Origin: a virus
IMG/VR virus record: IMGVR_UViG_3300031772_002551
Coordinates: 1 to 31,911 of that record
Strand: one strand, 5' to 3'
Length of the DNA: 31,911 bases
This document shows positions 6,640-14,673 of the stretch, in pieces. Under the pieces are notes generated by a model that saw only the letters and a list, made by a program, of their open reading frames with translations, made no database searches and was not told the DNA's origin. Each line of letters starts with the position of its first letter. Within the stretch, counting starts at the first letter, position 1. The position numbers and the translations under genes are program-made.

Positions 6640-9285
6640 GTGCCTTTGGCCATTGAGCACCTAGCCCTTTACCCCGACACGCCGCTTGCGGCGGTCGAGC
6701 GCGTCAAGCCGCTTGGCCTTGACCACTCGTGTCGGCGCTGCCCGTTGTCGGGGCAGAAAGGTATCCGCACGGTCTGCGTGCCGCCCGAGGGCGACCCTGG
6801 TGGGCTGCTGCTCGTGGGCGAGATGCCGGGCCGTGACGAGGATCTGGCGGGCCGGCCGATGATCGGCACGGCCGGCGGCTACCTGCGCCGGCTCGTGAGC
6901 AAGCTGTGGGCCGGGCCAGTGGCGTTCGACAATGGGCTGCGCTGCCACGGCGTGATGGCTAGCGACAAGGACCGGGTGAAGCTGCTCAAGTACACCGACG
7001 CCTGCCGCGGCTTCATGGCGCAGACGCTTCTCGAAGTGCAGCCCGAGCGCGTGGTGGCGCTCGGCAGCATCGCGGCCTACTCGCTGCTCGGGCGCGCGCC
7101 ACCGATGATGTCCGTGCGGCGCGGCTACGGCTGGCTGATGGGCGACACGCCGACGCCGGTCTACCTGCTGTCGAACCCGGCAGCCACGTCGCGCAATCGT
7201 TTCATCAAGGCGGCGTTCGAGGCCGACCTTCACTGGGCGCTCACGTCGCCTATCCCTCGGCCGCGGCACCAGCACGCCTTCGCCACGGTGCTGTCGACGG
7301 TCGACGAGGCGCGCCGCGCGCTCGCTTCGCTGGATGCCGCGCGCTACGTCCTGTTCGACGTGGAGACGGCCGGGCTTCTGTGGGAGCCAGAGTTCACGCT
7401 ACTGTGCGTGGCGTTCGCCTCGGTCGAAGCGCCTGAGCACGTCTACGTGTTCGACGGCGCAGCCGTCGAAGATCCCGCCATGCGCGAGGAGCTGCGCGCC
7501 TGGGTGACGACGCTCCCGCTCGCCGGGCAGCACGTCAAGTTCGACGTGAGCGCGATGGCGTGTGCGCTCGGGGTGGACCCGCTGAGCGTGCGGATCGAGT
7601 TCGACACCGGGCTCGTGCGCGCGCTGCTCGACTCCGGTTCGGACACGCGGCTGGAGGTCGTCACCGAGCTGGTCGGGATGGGCGGGCACAAGGAGGAAGC
7701 CGACGAGCTGATCCAGTCGGGTGCTGAGCAGGCCAGGGCGCAAGCCAAGGAGCTGCTGTCGGGGCAGGGCACGCTGTTCGGCGGGCCGCCACCGCTCGAC
7801 CCGCCTGTGGCGCGCGGCATCCGCGACGAGTGGCCGACCCGCTCGTGGGCGTTCGCGACCGTGCCGCGCGTCCCGTTGCTGCGGTACAACGCACGCGACA
7901 CGATGAGCGAGGCGCTGCTGGCCGAGCTGCTGGAGGCGCGGCTGGCCGGCGAGCCGAACCTCACGCGCGTGTGGCAGACCATCGTGAAGGACATCATCCC
8001 GACGTTCGCCTGCATGGAGCAGTGGGGCATCGGGGCCAGCCGGTCGGCTGCGGAAACGCTGGCGCGCTGGTGCGACACCAAGCAGCGCGCCGTACTCGCG
8101 CGGTTCCAGCCGTACAACATCCACCCCGGCTCACGCGATCAGGTGGCCGAGCTGCTGTTCAAGCGGCTCGGTCTGCCGTCGCAGCACGCCACGAAGACCG
8201 GCAAGGACTCGACCGACGCAGATGCGCTGGAGTCGATGCGCGGATTGCATCCGGTCATCGAGGACATGCTGGTGTGGCGCAAGTACGAGAAGCTGCGCGG
8301 CACCTACGCCGACGGCGGTGAGGCCGCGGTCGGCAAGCCGTTCAAGCTGGGTAAGGCCGGGCTCGTGCAGTGGATTCGGTCTGATGATCGCGTCCACCCG
8401 TCCATCAAGCCGCACGGCACGGAGACGGGTCGGCCATCATGCGAGAAGCCGAACCTCATGAACATCCCGCGCGCCGAGGACGAGGAGGGCGTGATGGCGC
8501 GCAACTGCTTCGCGGCCGAGGCGGGCTGGACGCTGGTCGAGTTCGACCAGTCGCAGATCGAGCTGCGCGTGATGGCGTCGCAGTCGGGCGACAAGAAGAT
8601 GATCGACATCTTCAGGTCGGGCGTGGATTTCCACTACCGCACCGCGCAGCTCGTCGCACCGACCGTGTGGCGGATGAAGCCCGAGGACGTGCCCAAGAAG
8701 GGCAAGGAGCGCAGCGCGGCGAAGACGGTGAACTTCGCCGTGGCCTACGGCAAGCACGCGCGCTCGCTGGCGTGCGACATCTTCAAGACGCAGAACCCCA
8801 CCGACGAGCAGGTGGCCATCGCGCAGGCGCTGATCGATGCCATCCTCGGGGAGTTCTCCACGCTGAACGCCTGGCTCAAGGGGCAGATCACGCACGCGCG
8901 CAAGCACGGCTTCGTGTGGGTGCCGCTGTTCGACCAGCTCGGGCGGCGTCGCTACCTGCACGGCGTGGCTGATCAGGATGACGGCCGGCGTGGGCACGCC
9001 GAGCGGGCCGCGATGAATAGTCCAGTGCAAGGAGGGGCGGCTGAGCTGACCCTGGCCAGCCTGACTGACGTGGTGCGCTGGGTGAAGCGGCACAAGCTGC
9101 CGGTGCGCGTCGGGCTCACCGTCTACGACTCCATCGTCATGGAGGTCCGCAACGACTTCGTGGCGACCGTACTGTCAGAGGTGCCTGGCATGATGACCCG
9201 GTGGAAGATCCCCAACGGGGTGCCGCTTGTGGCGGATGCCAAGGTCGGGCAGTCCTGGGGCGCGCTCGAAGAAGTGAAAACGTAA
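6640..9285 (+). CDS. Family A DNA polymerase with N-terminal uracil-DNA-glycosylase domain
   Basis: An 881-residue fusion. Residues about 1-205 resemble a family 4/5 uracil-DNA glycosylase: CRRC (C31, C34) and later C102 and C122 could hold a 4Fe-4S cluster, with GEMPGRDED and GRPMIGTAGGYL, then SNPAA. Residues about 235-430 are a DnaQ-like 3'-5' exonuclease (DVE with D240 and E242; YNARD). The C-terminal half is PolA: motif A EFDQSQIELR with D636, motif B KTVNFAVAYG, motif C VYDS with D830. SPO1-type phages are known for such glycosylase-polymerase fusions. Motif C is usually HDE; here it is YDS, keeping the aspartate. GTG 6640 is chosen as the first in-frame start after the previous gene. 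This is presumably the main replicative polymerase. Confidence 0.92.
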   Translation: MPLAIEHLALYPDTPLAAVERVKPLGLDHSCRRCPLSGQKGIRTVCVPPEGDPGGLLLVGEMPGRDEDLAGRPMIGTAGGYLRRLVSKLWAGPVAFDNGLRCHGVMASDKDRVKLLKYTDACRGFMAQTLLEVQPERVVALGSIAAYSLLGRAPPMMSVRRGYGWLMGDTPTPVYLLSNPAATSRNRFIKAAFEADLHWALTSPIPRPRHQHAFATVLSTVDEARRALASLDAARYVLFDVETAGLLWEPEFTLLCVAFASVEAPEHVYVFDGAAVEDPAMREELRAWVTTLPLAGQHVKFDVSAMACALGVDPLSVRIEFDTGLVRALLDSGSDTRLEVVTELVGMGGHKEEADELIQSGAEQARAQAKELLSGQGTLFGGPPPLDPPVARGIRDEWPTRSWAFATVPRVPLLRYNARDTMSEALLAELLEARLAGEPNLTRVWQTIVKDIIPTFACMEQWGIGASRSAAETLARWCDTKQRAVLARFQPYNIHPGSRDQVAELLFKRLGLPSQHATKTGKDSTDADALESMRGLHPVIEDMLVWRKYEKLRGTYADGGEAAVGKPFKLGKAGLVQWIRSDDRVHPSIKPHGTETGRPSCEKPNLMNIPRAEDEEGVMARNCFAAEAGWTLVEFDQSQIELRVMASQSGDKKMIDIFRSGVDFHYRTAQLVAPTVWRMKPEDVPKKGKERSAAKTVNFAVAYGKHARSLACDIFKTQNPTDEQVAIAQALIDAILGEFSTLNAWLKGQITHARKHGFVWVPLFDQLGRRRYLHGVADQDDGRRGHAERAAMNSPVQGGAAELTLASLTDVVRWVKRHKLPVRVGLTVYDSIVMEVRNDFVATVLSEVPGMMTRWKIPNGVPLVADAKVGQSWGALEEVKT

Positions 9286-9292
9286 ACCGAAC

Positions 9293-9319
9293 CGGGCAAG
9301 ACAGGGGTAGGGAGGCGTG
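9293..9319 (+). promoter_or_regulatory. CGGGYAAGAC element, copy 2, with RBS
   Basis: CGGGCAAGAC at 9293-9302 is followed by AGGGGTAGGGAGG, a strong Shine-Dalgarno stretch, before ATG 9320. ACCGGGCAAGACAGG, 15 bp, is identical at 26808-26822, also between a stop codon and the next start. Confidence 0.5.
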
Positions 9320-9781
9320 ATGGCCAAGCTGTTCGACATGGAGGTGGACGAGTTCCTACGCAAGAGCGTGAGCGTGGAGCCGCTCGCGATCAACGAGGAG
9401 TACGTCGAGCTGCCAGCCGCGCTGGCCTACTGGAACGCACGCTACGCCGACGCGCTGCGCGAGCACCTGAAGGCCAAGATGGTGCTGGACAGGACCGAGG
9501 CCAAGCTGCGCATCGAGTGCCGGGAAATGCTGGCTGCCGAGGGCAAGGTCACGGAGTCGATGATCGATGCGGCGGTCGAGCGGCACCCCGACTTAGAGAT
9601 CGCCAAGCTCACGTCCATCGAAGCCGAGGTCGAGAAGGTCCGTATCTCTGGCGTGGCCGAGGCGGTGCGTGCGAAGAAGGACATGCTGATCAGCCTGGGT
9701 GCGACCATGCGCGCCGAGATGGATGGCGACCCGAGCATCCGCAAGCAGCACAATGACGCCGAGTTTCTTCGGCGGAAGTAG
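9320..9781 (+). CDS. Helical protein, possible UvsY-like recombination mediator
   Basis: A 153-residue, mostly helical, highly charged protein: an N-terminal segment, then long helices (WNARYADALREHLKAKMVLDR and onward) and the C-terminal motif RAKKDMLISLGATMRAEMDGD. Its size, charge pattern and position immediately upstream of SSB and RecA suggest a recombination-mediator function of the T4 UvsY type, loading recombinase on SSB-coated DNA. The sequence alone is not enough for a firm family call. ATG 9320 is favoured over the overlapping GTG at 9317; a GGGAGG site precedes both. Confidence 0.6.
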   Translation: MAKLFDMEVDEFLRKSVSVEPLAINEEYVELPAALAYWNARYADALREHLKAKMVLDRTEAKLRIECREMLAAEGKVTESMIDAAVERHPDLEIAKLTSIEAEVEKVRISGVAEAVRAKKDMLISLGATMRAEMDGDPSIRKQHNDAEFLRRK

Positions 9782-9835
9782 TAGTACAACCCGAACCTGC
9801 AACCTGAACCCTGCATCGAGTGAAGGAGAAATGAC

Positions 9836-10606
9836 ATGAGCAATCTGGTGAAGCACGGTGGTTGGTCGATGGAAAACGCGGACAAGGAAGCCCAGGAGCT
9901 GAACACCGCGGACTACATGAAGCTGGTGGTGGGGCGCAACATCATCCGCGTTCTGCCGCCGAAGGATCCGTCGGCGGGTTCGCCGTTCGTGAAGACGAGC
10001 CAGCACTTCATCCGCATGCCGGGGCTGGCGCGGGCGACGGTGTTCGCGTGCCCGCGCCAGCTCGCCAAGCGTCCGTGCCCGGCGTGCGAGAAGGCCGAGA
10101 CGCTGAACCGCTCGGGTTCGTCCGCGGACAAGGCGCGCGCGTCGGAGCTGTGGCCCGGCCTGCGCATCTTCGTCAACGTGATCGACCGCAATAACCCCGA
10201 CCGCGGGCCGCGCGTGCTCGGCATCGGCAAGGGGATCTTCGAGGACTTGCTGAAGATCCGCAAGCAGTCGTCGTCGGAGTTCGGGCTGGGCGGTGACTTC
10301 ACCGATCCGGTCAACGGCTTCGACATCGCCATCGAGCGCGTGGGCACCGGCAAGGAGGACACGCGGTACAAGATTCTCGCGGCCAAGAAGCCCACGCCGC
10401 TGAACGTCGATGCCGCGACCACGACGCGCTGGATCGAGGAGCAGGCCGACACGGCGCAGTTCGCGCGCGTCCTGTCCCCCGAGGAGATCGCCGCGCTGTT
10501 CGGGCTCACGCCCGCGACGGGTGGCGACGCGGCTGGTGGTGCCGCGCCTGCGAGCGGGGCCACGGCGCGTGCGCAGGACTCCATCGACGCGGAGTTCACC
10601 GAGTAG
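9836..10606 (+). CDS. Phage single-stranded DNA-binding protein (gp32-like)
   Basis: A 256-residue protein with a central CPACE zinc-type motif at about residue 82-86, a conserved-looking stretch FVNVIDRNNPDRGPRVLGIG, and a segment FDIAIERVGTGKEDTRYKI that resembles the OB-fold region of phage gp32-like SSBs. The C-terminus is a low-complexity Ala/Gly linker ending in an acidic tail (DSIDAEFTE), the usual SSB partner-binding tip. It would coat ssDNA and bind recombination and replication partners. The start is well defined, with AAGGAG ahead of ATG 9836. It lies between the possible mediator and RecA, consistent with a recombination/replication cassette. Confidence 0.82.
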   Translation: MSNLVKHGGWSMENADKEAQELNTADYMKLVVGRNIIRVLPPKDPSAGSPFVKTSQHFIRMPGLARATVFACPRQLAKRPCPACEKAETLNRSGSSADKARASELWPGLRIFVNVIDRNNPDRGPRVLGIGKGIFEDLLKIRKQSSSEFGLGGDFTDPVNGFDIAIERVGTGKEDTRYKILAAKKPTPLNVDAATTTRWIEEQADTAQFARVLSPEEIAALFGLTPATGGDAAGGAAPASGATARAQDSIDAEFTE

Positions 10607-10711
10607 CCTGGCGCGTTGCCGCCTCCATTGCGGTGACGAGTGGTAACCAGTGTGGTCCCGGCTGGCGGGAATACGGGGCGCTTTTCTTTCGCGGTCGCAC
10701 CGGAGGACACG
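10607..10711 (+). promoter_or_regulatory. recA leader region with short palindromes
   Basis: The 105-bp gap contains TGGT-A-ACCA and, further on, TCCCG-GCTGG-CGGGA (10656-10670). A T-rich CTTTTCTTT follows about 12 nt later, too far for a standard terminator. No LexA-type box and no -35/-10 pair is evident. It may hold a regulatory site for recA; evidence is weak. Confidence 0.3.
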
Positions 10712-11713
10712 ATGGCTCGTGATGACGTAGCGCGCGTGCTTGACGTAGTACGCAAGGGGCTCGGCAAGGATCTCGCTGCGACGTTGCAGCGGCTAGGCGA
10801 TACCGAGATACAGCCGGTGGACGTGGTGAGCACGGGGTCAATGGCGCTCGACCATGCGCTCGGTGTCGGCGGCTTCCCGCTCGGGCGTATCGTGGAGGTG
10901 TACGGTCCTGAGTCCAGCGGCAAGACCACGCTGGCCCTGCATGCGATGGCCGAGGCGCAGAAGCGCGGGTTGGTCTGCGGCTTCGTCGATGCTGAGCATG
11001 CGCTCGACGTGGGCTACGCCAAGGCGCTCGGCGTGGTCACCGACGACCTTCTGTTGTCGCAACCCGACAACGGCGAGCAGGGGCTCGACATGGTGGAGCG
11101 GCTGATCGAAGCCGGGGCGGGCGTGGTCGTGGTCGACTCGGTGGCGGCGCTTGTGCCCAAGGCCGAGATCGACGGCGACATGGGCGACGCGCACATGGGG
11201 CTTCAGGCTCGGCTGATGTCGCAGGCCATGCGCAAGCTGACCGGCGTGACGTTCAAGTCCAACGCGCTGGTCATCTTCATCAACCAGATCCGCATGAAGA
11301 TCGGCGTGCTCTACGGCAGCCCGGAGACGACAAGCGGCGGCAACGCGCTCAAGTTCTACGCCAGCGTCCGCATCGACGTGCGCCGCATCGGCAAGGTCGG
11401 TGAGGACAAGGTTACGACCGGCGTCCACACGCGGGCCAAGGTGGTCAAGAACAAGCTGGCCCCGCCGTTTCGTGAGGCCGAGTTCGACATAACCTTTGGC
11501 AAGGGCATCGACCGGGACCTGGACCTGCTGGTCGTGGCCGAGGCGCTGGAGGTGGTCGACAAGGCCGGGTCGTGGTACTCGTTCGCCGGGGAGAAGCTGG
11601 CGCAGGGGCGTGAGGCGGTTGGTGCCGTGCTGGCCGGCAACCCGGAGCTGCGCGCCAAGTTGGAGGCGGCTGTGCGCGAGCGCGTGCGCAAGAAGCCTAC
11701 GGCTGCTGCATGA
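10712..11713 (+). CDS. recA: RecA recombinase
   Basis: 333 residues. Walker A is GPESSGKTT at about residues 65-73. VDAEHALD, the Walker [22 protein letters not shown], the L2 region [19 protein letters not shown] with [10 protein letters not shown], and the R-R-I-G segment are all standard for RecA. The protein forms filaments on ssDNA and catalyses strand exchange, probably with the SSB and possible mediator encoded just upstream. It ends soon after the core, with a short basic C-terminus rather than the long acidic tail of bacterial RecA. ATG 10712 is preceded by GGAGG at 10702-10706; an upstream in-frame GTG at 10640 would add 24 residues and lacks support. The stop overlaps the next start (ATGA). 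Confidence 0.95.
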   Translation: MARDDVARVLDVVRKGLGKDLAATLQRLGDTEIQPVDVVSTGSMALDHALGVGGFPLGRIVEVYGPESSGKTTLALHAMAEAQKRGLVCGFVDAEHALDVGYAKALGVVTDDLLLSQPDNGEQGLDMVERLIEAGAGVVVVDSVAALVPKAEIDGDMGDAHMGLQARLMSQAMRKLTGVTFKSNALVIFINQIRMKIGVLYGSPETTSGGNALKFYASVRIDVRRIGKVGEDKVTTGVHTRAKVVKNKLAPPFREAEFDITFGKGIDRDLDLLVVAEALEVVDKAGSWYSFAGEKLAQGREAVGAVLAGNPELRAKLEAAVRERVRKKPTAAA

Positions 11714-12042
11714 CGCTGGTGCTGGTCAAGGTCGGGCTGGTAGCCGTGACGCTGGTGGTCTGCACGGCGGGCTACTACATCGTGCGCCCGCTGCCGCGTT
11801 GGCTGGTGCCGCACGAGCGGTACTACTGCGAGCACCCGACCTGCATCGCATCCTTCCTTGGCCCGGCCGGGCGCGCCATGCACGAGCTGGCCGAGCACGG
11901 GAAGGAGCAGCCGTGCGCGTTCAAGCTGCCACCGCGCAACCGAGAAATCTACAACCGCAAGGCCACGCGCATCGCACCCGCGCGCGAGGTCCGCACGGCG
12001 AACGGCGTGCGCCTACGCATCGTCACAGGGAGACGGGCATGA
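11710..12042 (+). CDS. Small membrane-anchored protein with C2H2-like motif
   Basis: A 110-residue protein of unknown function. One N-terminal hydrophobic segment (residues about 2-25, [20 protein letters not shown]) should span the membrane. It is followed by CEHPTC and HELAEH, a Cys-x4-Cys then His-x4-His arrangement that could bind zinc, and a basic C-terminus. ATG 11710 overlaps the recA stop in ATGA, and its own stop overlaps thyX, so it is cotranscribed and coupled with both. A cytoplasmic zinc module tethered to the membrane is a reasonable topology, but no role can be assigned. Confidence 0.65.
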   Translation: MTLVLVKVGLVAVTLVVCTAGYYIVRPLPRWLVPHERYYCEHPTCIASFLGPAGRAMHELAEHGKEQPCAFKLPPRNREIYNRKATRIAPAREVRTANGVRLRIVTGRRA

Positions 12043-12986
12043 GCGAGCATAGCCACGAGCGACGCGCGACCTTGGAGCCAGTGGACGGCTGCCCCGCTTG
12101 CATCGAAAATCTCTACAAGGAGGCCAACCACGACCGGCCAACCGTGCCGATGGACACCCAACCGGATGGGACCATCAAGTGCCTCGACCACGGCTTCGTC
12201 GAGCTGGTCGACTGCATGGGCGATGACCAGGCGATCTTGCAAGCTGCGCGCGTGAGCTACCAGCGTGACCGGCAGGAGCCGGATGAAGCGAAGGACCGGG
12301 CGCTCATCCGGTACCTCTACCGCAACCGGCACACCACTCCGTTCGAAATGGTCGAGTTTAAGTTCCACTGCCAGATGCCCATCTTCGTGGCGCGGCAGTG
12401 GATCAGGCACAGGACGGCCAGCGTGAACGAAGTCAGCGCGCGGTACACGGCATTGCCCGAGCTGTTCTACGTGCCCGAGCAGGAGCAGATCCAGTACCAG
12501 TCGGACGTGAACAAGCAGGGCCGGTCGGGCGTGATGGACGAGGGGGACATGCATCAGCGGGTCTTTCAACGCGAGGCAGCCGGCGCGTTCGCCATGTACA
12601 AGGCGCGCCTCGACAACGGCATGTCCAAGGAGCTGGCGCGCATCAACCTGCCGCTCTCGGCCTACACGCGCTGGTACTGGAAGATCGACCTACACAACCT
12701 GCTGCACTTCCTCTCGCTGCGGATGGACCGGCACGCACAGTACGAGATCCGGGTGTTCGCCGAGGCGATGGCGACCTTCGTCAAGGCGCGTTGCCCGCTC
12801 GCGTGGGAAGCCTTCGAGGACTTCCGGCTGAACGCGGTGACGTTCTCGGCGGTCGAGATGGAGGTCCTGTCGAGGATGCTGAAGTCGAGCGTCGGGAACC
12901 CGGCTGCGTGGAAGCACGAAGACACCTGGCCGACCAAGCGTGAGGGCGAGGAGTTCGTCGCCAAGATCGCGAAGCTGCTCAAGTGA
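12039..12986 (+). CDS. thyX: Flavin-dependent thymidylate synthase ThyX
   Basis: 315 residues. The ThyX signature RHRTASVNEVSARY begins at R123, matching RHRxxSxNExSxRY. It makes dTMP from dUMP using FAD and methylenetetrahydrofolate. The protein is longer than many ThyX enzymes because of about 50 extra N-terminal residues, including DGCPACIENLYKE with one Cys pair. ATG 12039 overlaps the upstream stop (ATGA); the frame stays open much further upstream, over recA, but those starts would overlap recA and are rejected. With Dcd and Tmk encoded downstream the phage has a near-complete route to dTTP. Confidence 0.95.
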   Translation: MSEHSHERRATLEPVDGCPACIENLYKEANHDRPTVPMDTQPDGTIKCLDHGFVELVDCMGDDQAILQAARVSYQRDRQEPDEAKDRALIRYLYRNRHTTPFEMVEFKFHCQMPIFVARQWIRHRTASVNEVSARYTALPELFYVPEQEQIQYQSDVNKQGRSGVMDEGDMHQRVFQREAAGAFAMYKARLDNGMSKELARINLPLSAYTRWYWKIDLHNLLHFLSLRMDRHAQYEIRVFAEAMATFVKARCPLAWEAFEDFRLNAVTFSAVEMEVLSRMLKSSVGNPAAWKHEDTWPTKREGEEFVAKIAKLLK

Positions 12987-14062
12987 GCAAGATTGCCTTC
13001 GTGGCCGATGTCCACTGCGCCAACCACGCGCGTTGGGGTGGGTCTGCACAGTCGGGGATCAACCGACGCTGCCGCCTGATCCTTGACGCGTTGCTGGCTG
13101 CGACAGATGCCGCGCGCAAGGCGGGCTGTGAGGCGTTCGTCGTGCTCGGCGACCTGTTCGACACGATGCGACCGGAGCCACAGGTGATCGCCGCGGTGCG
13201 CGATGCGCTCCTGAATTTCAACGGACCCGTGTTTCTGCTCGTCGGCAACCATGACCAGGCCAGCACTTCGCTTGGCGACCACGCGCTCGGGCCGCTTGCC
13301 GTCGAGGGCATCACCGTGGTGGAGAACCCGATGCCCTACCGGGTGGGTGACGTGCTGCTGTCGCTCGTGCCGTTCCGCCCTGGTGACGCGCGCGAGTGGT
13401 TACGCGCCGCGGTGCCGCCGGTGCCGTTCCCTTCCAAGCACCGAGTGCTCGGTATCCACTTGGGGGTCATCGACGAGAAGACGCCGCCTTGGCTGTTCGG
13501 CGCGCTCGATGCCATCCCGCTCATGGAGCTGGCCAGGGCGGCGACCGACTACGACGTGGTGGTGGCCGGCAACTGGCACGCTCGCAAGGAGTGGAAGATC
13601 AGCGAGGGGCAGCACGTCATGCAGGTGGGCACGCTCGCGCCGACCGGGTTCGACAACCCCGGTCCCGAGGGCTACGGCACGCTGGCCATCTACGACAGCG
13701 AGCGCGGCTTGTCGTGGCAGGAGATCCCTGGCCCACGCTTCGTGGCGCGTGACGAGGTGGCCAAGGTTGCGCCGGGCTGCACCGTGTTCGCGCGCGTGCG
13801 CGCCGCGCCCGATGACATGCCGTCGGCGATGGCCTGGCTCACCGAGGCGAAGGAGAGCGGCGGTGTGACTGACGGCGAGGTCCAGGCCGACAAGGGTGAG
13901 TCAGAAGCCGCGGCACGCTCGGCGGCGAGTGCAGCCGGCACGGCGTCCACGCTCGATGAGGCGGTGACTCGGTTCGTCAACGCCATGGAGTTGCCGATGG
14001 TGGACGGGCATCGAGACGCTGTGCTGGAGCGCGTGCGCGGGTATCTCAAGGAGGCCATGTGA
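12983..14062 (+). CDS. SbcD/Mre11-like metallophosphoesterase nuclease (gp47-like)
   Basis: 359 residues with the Mre11/SbcD phosphoesterase motifs: AD9VH11, GD57LFD60, GNH90D91, then GIHLG and a late AGNWHARKEW giving the final metal-binding His residues. These bind two Mn ions. With the SbcC-like ATPase two genes downstream it should form an ATP-dependent nuclease that processes ends and hairpins, equivalent to T4 gp46/gp47. The C-terminal 80 residues are charged and helical, probably the partner-binding region. GTG 12983 overlaps the thyX stop (GTGA). The partner gene is separated by an inserted methyltransferase gene. Confidence 0.9.
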   Translation: MSKIAFVADVHCANHARWGGSAQSGINRRCRLILDALLAATDAARKAGCEAFVVLGDLFDTMRPEPQVIAAVRDALLNFNGPVFLLVGNHDQASTSLGDHALGPLAVEGITVVENPMPYRVGDVLLSLVPFRPGDAREWLRAAVPPVPFPSKHRVLGIHLGVIDEKTPPWLFGALDAIPLMELARAATDYDVVVAGNWHARKEWKISEGQHVMQVGTLAPTGFDNPGPEGYGTLAIYDSERGLSWQEIPGPRFVARDEVAKVAPGCTVFARVRAAPDDMPSAMAWLTEAKESGGVTDGEVQADKGESEAAARSAASAAGTASTLDEAVTRFVNAMELPMVDGHRDAVLERVRGYLKEAM

Positions 14063-14673
14063 GCGCGACCAACCGCAGTGATGTGCGTCTGCCCGACGAC
14101 GCGTACATGACCCCGCCCTGGTGCGTGCGTCGGCTGCTGGAGGCGGTCGGCGGCGAGCTGCCGGGCGGGCGGTGGATCGAACCGGCGGCAGGCAACGGCT
14201 CGATCATCGCGCACACCATGCGCGGTGACGTGGAGTGGACCGCCGTCGAGAAGCGGGCCGAGTGTACGCAGGCGCTCGCGCCGCTGGTCACGCACCTGTT
14301 CTGTCCCGAGGACTTCCTTGGGCCGACCGGCCTGCACGACTTCAACGTGGCCATCACCAACCCGCCGTACTCGCTGGCGTTCGAGTTCTATAAGCAGTGC
14401 CGCGCCATCGCCGCTCACACGTTCCTGCTCTTGCGGATCAACTTCATCGCGAGTCAGGCGCGCTCGTTGGCCTTCCGTGAGGACACGCCGGACATCTTCG
14501 TGCTGCCCAACCGGCCGAGCTTCACGGGCGGTGGGACCGACGCTACCGAGTACGCCTGGTTCTACTTTCCTCCTGAACGCAGAAAGGTCGGGAGGATTCA
14601 GGTGCTCGCGTCGACCACGCCAGAGGAGCGCAAGTACGCAGGCACGGTGCGCGAGCTTGGGCCGACGCCATGA
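14059..14673 (+). CDS. DNA N6-adenine-type methyltransferase
   Basis: 204 residues with SAM-binding motif I EPAAGNGSI (E41-I49) and the catalytic motif NPPYS (N101-S105). N/D-PP-Y/F indicates amino-group methylation, normally of adenine N6. A TPPW segment lies near the N-terminus. No target-recognition domain is obvious beyond the core, as in small orphan phage methyltransferases. It probably protects phage DNA from restriction or marks it for another purpose; no cognate endonuclease is visible. GTG 14059 overlaps the SbcD-like stop, and its own stop overlaps the SbcC-like start, so it lies between two subunits of one complex. Confidence 0.85.
   Translation: MSATNRSDVRLPDDAYMTPPWCVRRLLEAVGGELPGGRWIEPAAGNGSIIAHTMRGDVEWTAVEKRAECTQALAPLVTHLFCPEDFLGPTGLHDFNVAITNPPYSLAFEFYKQCRAIAAHTFLLLRINFIASQARSLAFREDTPDIFVLPNRPSFTGGGTDATEYAWFYFPPERRKVGRIQVLASTTPEERKYAGTVRELGPTP

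Noticed and set aside
10656-10690. Hairpin plus T-rich stretch before recA as a terminator
   Set aside because: The T-rich stretch begins about 12 nt after the stem, and the stem is only 5 bp.
10640-10711. Longer RecA from GTG 10640
   Set aside because: ATG 10712 has a GGAGG site at the right distance and gives the normal RecA N-terminus.
9913-10929. Long minus-strand ORF (338 codons) opposite the SSB and recA genes
   Set aside because: It lies opposite clear conserved genes; long antisense frames are expected in GC-rich DNA, and its translation is Ser/Arg/Pro-rich without motifs.
11496-12038. Upstream in-frame extension of thyX
   Set aside because: The extension overlaps recA and the small membrane protein, has shadow-like composition, and ATG 12039 has the ATGA junction used by neighbours.
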